Below, in pieces: positions 57,121-64,000 of a stretch of DNA of 64,000 nucleotides. The notes under the pieces are model-generated. The model searched no databases, had not been told where the DNA came from, and was given only the letters and a program-made list of their open reading frames with translations. Location of the stretch: contig LR746267.1 of the NCBI GenBank assembly GCA_902729315.2, positions 3,914,386 through 3,978,385 of the forward strand. The letters are read 5' to 3'. How positions within the stretch are numbered: the stretch's first letter is position 1; every line of letters begins with the position of its first letter. Source of the stretch: Spirodela intermedia. Taxonomy: Eukaryota; Streptophyta; Magnoliopsida; Alismatales; Araceae. Made by a program: the position numbers and the translations under genes.

Positions 57121-59310
57121 ATTTATTTATTTCAGACCTATGAACACTTAGATAGTTATTCACGAACAAAATACATCAAACTTAGAAAAACTTATCTCAG
57201 GCCTCTATATTTTGCTAAGGTTAGGCAATTTCCTCTTGAGTATATTTATCGGATGATTTGAATTGTGAATCAACATTTGAATCAACTCAAAACACATCTA
57301 AATCGATGCAAAACCTCAATGTTATTTTATTCGAGCCCAACTAAATGTCAGGGCATTCAAAGTTAGGTTTTTTGCCCCTGAATAGCGGCTTAAATGCATA
57401 AGGGTTACATAATGGTCTAAGATTACACATGTAAGGTGATCTATGCCATCTCGTGAGCTGATTTATCGTAGATCATTTGATATAGGGTTGTGAATGAGTG
57501 ACGGGTTTTTCATCTTTTTGGCCAAGATGAGATGAGATGAGAGTTGGTTTGCCCTTGGGCTGATCTAAAATGTTGGATAAAAGTATTGTCAAAGCCATAG
57601 TATCTTCTTTAATGTTGAGATCTGCTACACCCTTAATAAGTATGTTCCATTTGCTATCAATCATGTAGACACTCTTGATGGTTTCTGATCTCCTCCTTTG
57701 GTGATGCTGAATCTTAGTACCTCGGCCCTTGGTTTTGTCATATCATCTCTAAATCAAATCTCATTGTAGAAACATATATCGACTTCCTAAAAATCATAAA
57801 AAGATATCAAAAATTCTTAATTTTTTCTCATATTAGTAAAAAATCAATTATGATAGAAAAACTCAATAGACAAATTCTCTAAAATATTAAACTTCATGAA
57901 AAATTTTAAGAAATAAGAAATATTTATTTTTTAATATAAATAATATACTAGATCATAAGATTTAAGCTCTTGAATAGAATAATTTTTACTCTTTTCACAT
58001 GATAATCAGTATGTTATCACACCCCCCAACTTTAGTTATTGCTAAACTCTCAATGAGAAAATACTTCAAGTTCATACATAGTAATTTAGCAGAAATTCAT
58101 ATTGACATTCACCCCACACATCAGCTAACTTACCTTTCATTTCAATAATCTTAATTGGAGAGTCTCACCTACTCATGTTGAGATACTTATGAGTCAACAT
58201 TCAAGTAGAGTTTAGGTTTACTCATTTTTTTCAATCTCAATGAATGAATTGTCTAGTCATTAATTCATCTACTCTTATTACTAGCCAAATATTACCAATA
58301 GATTCTATATTTTGAGCTTAACTCAGATTAGTCCAACTTATTGTACATGACTCTTGTGTTCTGCAAGTAGCTTTTTCAAAATAATTTTCTCTTTTATTTG
58401 TCCAGAATCTTAATATTTGTCCTAGTTTCACCGGTGGAAGCTTCACGGAATAAAGAGGAAAGTTTCTCTTTTATTTGTATTTCGGGTTTACTCTACATGA
58501 CAACCCTTTTTTTTCTTATGCTTATAGGTAGCTTTTCTCCAAATATTTGTTAAAAGTTTGAATATGGATATTCATACTTCAGAGGCTTACACTATGTTAA
58601 TTTCTATATGAGCATAAAAGTGTTGGGTGATCTTACTTCAATTCGTGATCTAAATCATAGGATATTTTTAGCTAGAAAATCAAGTAGCTTGAACTAGTTC
58701 TATGACAATTACAAAAGTATTTTGAATTGAAAATATTAATTAAATCTACTTACTACAAACTTGTGTTCATGAATATCTAAACAATACTCAAGTCTCTCTT
58801 TTTAAGACTATTTAATGAAATAAAATTTGTGAAGATGGATATTAAACAATATGAAAATCTAAATTATACTATTTTGATTGAGTTTTTCTATAAGACAGCT
58901 ATAAGATAAATTCAAAAAAATTGTATTCATAATATTGTAAGTGTGTACTAGAGGAAACTTATCTTCTCACCCCCAACTTAATTCATGCATTGTCTCTAGT
59001 GCATGAAAAAGAAAAAGAAGAGTTTAGAGAAAGAAGGTGCAAACTAGGTAATGTAGGACAATGATGTATTTGTTGCTACTGTGCAATGTATACATCACCC
59101 TATTGCCATGATTGTGTGTTGGACCCCATTTGTGTACTCCAACTGCATTAAAAGATGACTACAAAAGAAAAATAAAAAGAGGAGAAGGTGCTGAATAAAA
59201 AGGTGGGTTATATTGAAAACTCAAAATTATAAATTTAGTAACTAGAATATTGTCAATGGGAGGTTTGAGATGGCGGCAGATCTTGTAGTTGAAGAGAGTT
59301 GTCTAGAGGT
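57120..59310 (-). mobile_element. 3' untranslated part and likely LTR of the Tat-like element
   Basis: AT-rich, downstream of integrase on the minus strand. Two purine tracts typical of such elements are seen in minus orientation: aagttgggggtgagaag (near 58,970) and aaagttggggggtg (58,020-58,034). The second is followed at once by TGATAACATAC (from 58,019), a plausible LTR start. The far LTR end was not resolved. Confidence 0.45.
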
Positions 59311-60690
59311 TGTTGCTCATGTCCATGTACAATTTAAGTCTTTGCCCATTCACTTTAAGTTGCTGACCTATCTTAGGATTTGCGATTCACACTACTCTGC
59401 AATCAAATAATTTAATAAAAATAAAAGGTCTATCTCACCTTGATTTAAGTTTTCCTGAAAATAATTTTAGGCGTGAGTTATAGAGAAAAACTTTTTTATT
59501 TTCAAATAATTCCTTATGGTTCAATTGCCTATCATGAAAAGTTTTAAGTTTACCTTTATAAATCACAGAATTCTTGTAAGCCTCATTTTGTAATTCTTGT
59601 AGCTCCTTAATTTGTAAGATCTGGTTCTTTCCTATATTGTCTAATGATAAATTGAGCTTTTTGACAACCCAATAAGCTATATGTTCAATTTCAACAAGTA
59701 AGTAACAAGTTTTACAAAAAATAAGGCCTATATAAAGACATTCATATAGGGTTTTTATAGACTATTTAATATCCCCCTAATGTAGAAGTAAGTCTACTTA
59801 CCCAATTTTTACCATCAAGTATAACTATTTTTTATAAAACAAAATTGATTTCTCTATTTGTGACTTCAATTTGGCCATTGGCTTATGGGTGGTATGGTGT
59901 GGTCATCTTGTGTTTCACAACATATTTCTTAAGGCCCTGAAATGATTGTTATTGAAATGTAACCCACCATAATTAATTATAGCTCTTGGACAGTCAAAAT
60001 GTGAAAAGATGTGCTACACAATAAATTTCAAGACTACCTTATGATTATTTTTTCTAGTAGAGATAGCCTCTATTTACTTATAGACATAATCAACAACCAT
60101 TAAGATGTATTTATGACTATTCGATGAGAGAAATGGTCCCATAAAATATATTTCCCACAAATCAAAAATTTCAACCTCAATAATTGATTGTGATGGCATT
60201 GGGTCATTTTTAGTTATATTGATTGCAGCTTGATACCTTAAATAAGATCTATAGAAATCATATGAATTTTAAACATAGTAGGCCCAAAAAAACCACATTG
60301 TAAATATTTGCAGTAGTTTTCTTGGATGCAAAATGTCCACCACAAGAAGAAGAATGACAAAAATATAATATGTTGTGCTGTTCAAGTCCTAAATAAAACA
60401 ATTCAAGTTCTTTCTAAAAATAAAATTAAATGTCTTTGAAAATTTTATTTTTATCATTTGCTGTCCACCCATTTGGAATTTGATCAGTGACTAAATAATT
60501 CACAATATGTGCATACCAAGGTAATTTTCTAGCTTGTATACTAAGGAACTGTTCATCTAGAAAATTTTCAGTAATAGGATTTGCATTGTGTATATATAAT
60601 CTAGATAGTTGGTCAACTACATAATTTTCACTTTTAAAATGATTTATATAATGTTTTAAAACCTTTTAGTCTTTTCTGCAGAATTTTCTA
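59310..60690 (-). pseudogene. Tat/Athila-like gypsy integrase remnant with RNase H tail
   Basis: Reading the minus strand from 60,640: SENYVVDQLSRL (end of RNase H), then the zinc-binding CHSSSCGGHFASKKT (about 60,360-60,311), then the integrase core VEIFDLWEIYFMGPF, YILMVVDYVYK, CPRAIINYGGLHF, TTPYHP and NGQIEVTNREI. The C-terminus follows: LQIKELQELQNEAYKNS, VFLYNSRLKLFSGKLKSRW and KVNGQRLKLY. This order and wording is characteristic of plant Tat/Athila Ty3/gypsy elements. The second catalytic Asp is lost (INYGG for ISDGG), and stops and frameshifts are present, so it is inactive. Confidence 0.85.
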
Positions 60691-62369
60691 ATATTGGATT
60701 CATGAAGAAATTAATTTCACAAGTCAGAATATATTTTCTCAGATTTATTTATAGGCTCTTGTGATTTTAATAGCTTTTACTGAGATTTAATGATATCTCG
60801 ACATGTGTTTTAATCGTGTTTGCTCATTTTTCTGCCAATGATTGGCTGATGCAATCACTGTGGAGAGGCGCATGGCATCGCTTGCGATGAAATCATGCGT
60901 GGGACTAATGCTATTATTTTAAGTGTGAAGGACGTATGGCAAGAGGAAAAAAATCAAAGGACTGCATTAAATGCAAGCTGACGCTTATACACATGGTGGA
61001 ACTTCATTCGATGCACACATGTCAAAGGATTAATGAGGCAAGGAAAGTAGGAAAACTTACACCTAATCACGACCGTTCACTAGAGCTTACGAGGATGTGG
61101 AACCCTAAATAAACTTGGCGGCAGTGTGGAGGAGAGAGAGAGAGAGAAAGATTAACGACTCAAATTAACCCAACTTTAGATCACGATATTTGACGAATGA
61201 AGAAGAGTCTTGGGCTAAAATTTGGAGGGCTGCTTCATCATTATCCTCTCCCTCCATTCATGCCCTAACCCTTACGAGGGGGACGCTGCAAATAGAGAGA
61301 GGGACATCTCTATTTTTAGAGTCTTGCCCCCTAACATTTGGTTGGCCAATAAGAAAGAGGGCTGCTGAAGATCAAGCGTGTGTTCTAACTTCTTATTTAG
61401 TGAGTTTCTTCCTTTCTCCTTTCATTCATCATGTTGGTTGCAAACTGCCAAGGCCTAGGTGAGATGTATAGGTCTGTGAATGAATGATTATTTTGGAGAA
61501 GTATCATTGATTGAATGTGGTCACAACTATCATAAAGAAAATCATAAAAAATAGTTTAAGATCTCTTTTTCTCATACTTATTTCGTGGGACATCAACCAT
61601 CATATCATATTTTCACATCCCACTCTAGATCAAGAGAATCCTAATCTTAGAAACAAGATCAAGATTGACATGATTTAGTTGTTGTATAATAAATCACGTA
61701 AATTTAAAATTTATAAAATTAAAAAATATCACTTTTCAGATATTTAGAAATATTTCTAAACAAATATATTAATTATAATTCAATAAAATTTACAAAAATA
61801 GTAGAAATTTTCCATGTCAATCAGAGAATTGTAATATAATATCAGATATTATTTCAAAATTTTCCTCAAAGAATACAATTTTTTATGAATTTTAGACTAT
61901 GAAATAAAAATAAAATATATTTAAGATTCACAAAAAAAAGAAAATAAGGGGTGTAGACATCAAGATGACATCAGCACCCGACGAACACGAATTGGACAGA
62001 AACAAAGTTTCATCCAACAATTCTTACATAAACAATTATAGATAATTTAGTTGGTCAAATTAAGATCTGTAAAAGTCAGAAGAATTGTAATAAAAAAAGA
62101 ATAGTTTAGAAAGTGTAAATTATACAAATTATCACTAAATGAAGTAAGAATTAAGTTAAAAGTAAGAAAGACAGAGATCTAGCCTCACGATAGCGATCAC
62201 CTGAAGTCTATGTGTTCAAGACAGTCATTGAACGATGTCTATGATCTCAAAGGCTCTCCATAGATATGGACAACTTAAGCATTCATTAAATCTCTTTTTG
62301 AAGTCTAGAAAATAATGATGGAAGTTAAACTAATTAATAAATAATAAAATAGAGTTTTGACATCGCAGC

Positions 62370-62409
62370 GGTGATGCGTGGGTGATGCGTGGGTGATGCG
62401 TGGGTGATA
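62370..62409. repeat. 11-bp tandem repeat (GGTGATGCGTG), 3.5 copies
   Basis: Three perfect units and a partial fourth, within insertion C. Confidence 0.9.
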
Positions 62410-63129
62410 TATTAGAATCCTATCCTAAGCATTCAGAAGGATTATTGTGTAGTGTCCACAGCCTTGAAGGCTCTTCTTGAACAAAGACGACCTAGGCAAT
62501 CTTTAGATCTTCTTGTGAAGTCTAAAGATTGATGAAATGGATTGTCGAATTATCTCCAACGACTATCACTCGACAGAACAAAAAAATAGTAATTTTGCGA
62601 CTCTCCAGCAGCTATCATCTAACGAAGAAGAGCTAGATGGAGGTGGGGCGTGTGTTAAGAAGTTTCATCCTTAGGTCCACATAGCAAGAAGAGGCTCTTC
62701 ATCGCATTCAGTACGCTCTTAAGAGGTGGCAACTCGTCTCCCGACAAATAGTCCTCTTCCCAATGATGACTTATTTGTTGATCAATCAAAGATGATTTAC
62801 TCGATGGATTCACGATCTTTTTATCGCGAATCATTCAACAATTTTAGTAACAATGCTCTGCGAATCGCGTTGACGAGATTTTCACCGATGATCGAATGAT
62901 TTTGGTGGCTTAATCCTTCACCGACGATCTAAAAGAAAATCACAATTTAATCAGATAAAAAATGTGACTTTTGGCTCTAGGATTGGAACCCACGCCGATC
63001 GTCCGCTTGTATGAGAGAGAGGGAATAAGTTTTCAAATACCCTTATAAAGTGATGTCATCATAGCATATCATTATTATAACTAAATGGTATTTTAAGTAT
63101 TGAAATAATCGAAACATTCCGAGGAAGGT

Positions 63130-63400
63130 GTGATTGCCGGTTTAGTCCCACATCGATTGTACACTGAAGTTTTGGGCAAATATATAGTAATATCAGATTT
63201 AGAAGTAATGAATCCCTTTCTCATGTGTACAACCATTCTTTGCCCCACAGTTGGCTGGCCACCGATGACATGGAAGTGGAGTGGCATAGACATGCCCCCA
63301 TCGATCCATAGCCGCTTGAGCCCCTGCTTGTGATTCTACCTTGATTGTGCTTCTGACCCACTTGTTAGCCCGGCTAGCCAGCGGGTCTCCCCCTTTTTCT
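63130..63400 (+). repeat. AGTCCCACATCG-containing repeat related to 48,190-48,540
   Basis: Both copies contain tagtcccacatcg, ttgccccac followed by tggc(t/c)ggccac or tggccac, acatggaag(t/g)gga, gccgcttgagccc or acttaagccc, and a final ctagc. AGTCCCACATCG is a motif frequent in plant repeats. Strand is arbitrary. Confidence 0.6.
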
Positions 63401-63859
63401 ATCTTTTTATTTTATTTTATTTTATTTCATTTATCTCAAAAGTAGGATTATAAAAATTATATAAATTCACATAAAATCACACAATTAGCCAAAAAATCAT
63501 ATTAATTAACTGAAAAGTACTTTTCACAATTTAACTCAAATATAAGTCTATTTATCATGAGTTAAAACTAAAACTATATTATTGAATAATTATTAACTCA
63601 TAGTAATAAAGACTTATCAAAGATCATCAAGATCATGTCTCATTTTTTATCTATCTCCTAACCTATTTGCCTTTTTCTTCAACTTGAATTTCTTCACTAT
63701 CTTCTTAAAAAATATTAGAATTCAGATTTCCACCATTCCTCCTTGGGGATTCGACCCTTTACTTACAGTGTACTTGTATTGAGTGATTAAGCTGAATTAT
63801 AAGTATTATTGCATAAGTCTAAAAAGCAAAACAATGACATAATTCCTTACAATTTTCAG

Positions 63860-64000
63860 ACTTATCACTTACTAAGCAAATATTTAAGGAAAGAATAATC
63901 TAATAATTTTTCTAGCTAAGAAATAAGATTTGAATTTATCTAATACAAAAATAATAGTTAACAACTCTTTTTCTGTGGTAGTGTAATTTATTTGGGCTTT
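63860..64000 (-). pseudogene. Tat-like RNase H remnant, 5' part, runs off the window
   Basis: The minus strand reads AQINYTTTEKELLTIIFVLDKFKSYF, then ARKII and YSFLKYLLSK after a frameshift. These match the Tat/Athila RNase H landmarks QLNYTTTEKELLAIVFALDKFRSYL and LKYLLxK. The upstream polyprotein lies beyond the window. Confidence 0.82.

Larger units (their letters stand above)
60690..63860 (-). mobile_element. Insertion C splitting the Tat-like RNase H
   Basis: About 3.2 kb separates YSFLKYLLSK (RNase H, 63,860-63,890) from the RNase H end (60,640). On the minus strand it begins TGATAAGTCTGAAAATTG and ends near attctgca, fitting LTR-like TG...CA termini. It carries GA runs (61,131-61,147), an 11-bp tandem repeat (62,370-62,409) and a segment at 63,140-63,400 related to insertion B. 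No protein domain was recognised. Confidence 0.5.

Noticed and set aside
57473-57664. 63-codon minus-strand open frame in the Tat-like 3' region
   Set aside because: Lies within the proposed LTR and matches no retroelement or host protein I recognise.
1-64000. tRNA, rRNA, miRNA precursors and CRISPR arrays
   Set aside because: No tRNA B-box with cloverleaf partners, no rRNA sequence and no spaced direct-repeat array were seen. miRNA hairpins cannot be judged reliably by eye, so none is claimed.

Overview
This window is nuclear DNA from a flowering plant. The genes have several spliced introns and plant-specific families: a GH3 auxin-amido synthetase, a xyloglucan endotransglucosylase, a DUF538 protein and an inositol phosphorylceramide synthase. 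Coding exons are GC-rich while introns and spacers are AT-rich, and (GA/CT)n microsatellites occur at almost every promoter. The GC-rich exons suggest a monocot, but that is inference and I cannot name the species.

Layout. 1-13.4 kb is AT-rich with no gene I can support. 13.8-38.5 kb is a gene-dense island: GH3 (+), a DUF538 protein (+), an F-box protein (-), proteasome regulator PI31 (-, nine exons), a small two-helix membrane protein (-), inositol phosphorylceramide synthase (+, twelve exons) and a tail-anchored plant protein of unknown function (+, five exons). 39-49.8 kb is a block of decayed retrotransposons. Its core is a Ty3/gypsy chromovirus at 40,159-49,758, with recognisable LTRs and an exact 5-bp target duplication, split by two later insertions. 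51.3-56.3 kb holds an XTH gene (-) and a THA8-like PPR gene (-). From about 56.7 kb to the end is a second, minus-strand Ty3/gypsy element with Tat/Athila-like integrase. It too is split inside RNase H, by a 3.2-kb insertion, and it runs off the window.

The genes do not form a pathway or cluster. They act in auxin homeostasis (GH3), ubiquitin/proteasome biology (F-box, PI31), sphingolipid synthesis (IPCS), cell-wall remodelling (XTH) and organelle RNA processing (THA8-like). All splice models were worked out by hand: each keeps an open frame, has matching exon phases and gives a length typical of its family. They have not been tested against transcripts.

No undescribed multi-gene system was found. 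The items most worth checking are the nested retroelements (two unrelated gypsy elements each broken inside RNase H by an insert starting TGATAAGT), a GC-AG intron in the IPCS gene, and several local tandem repeats of promoter-like or intronic sequence.
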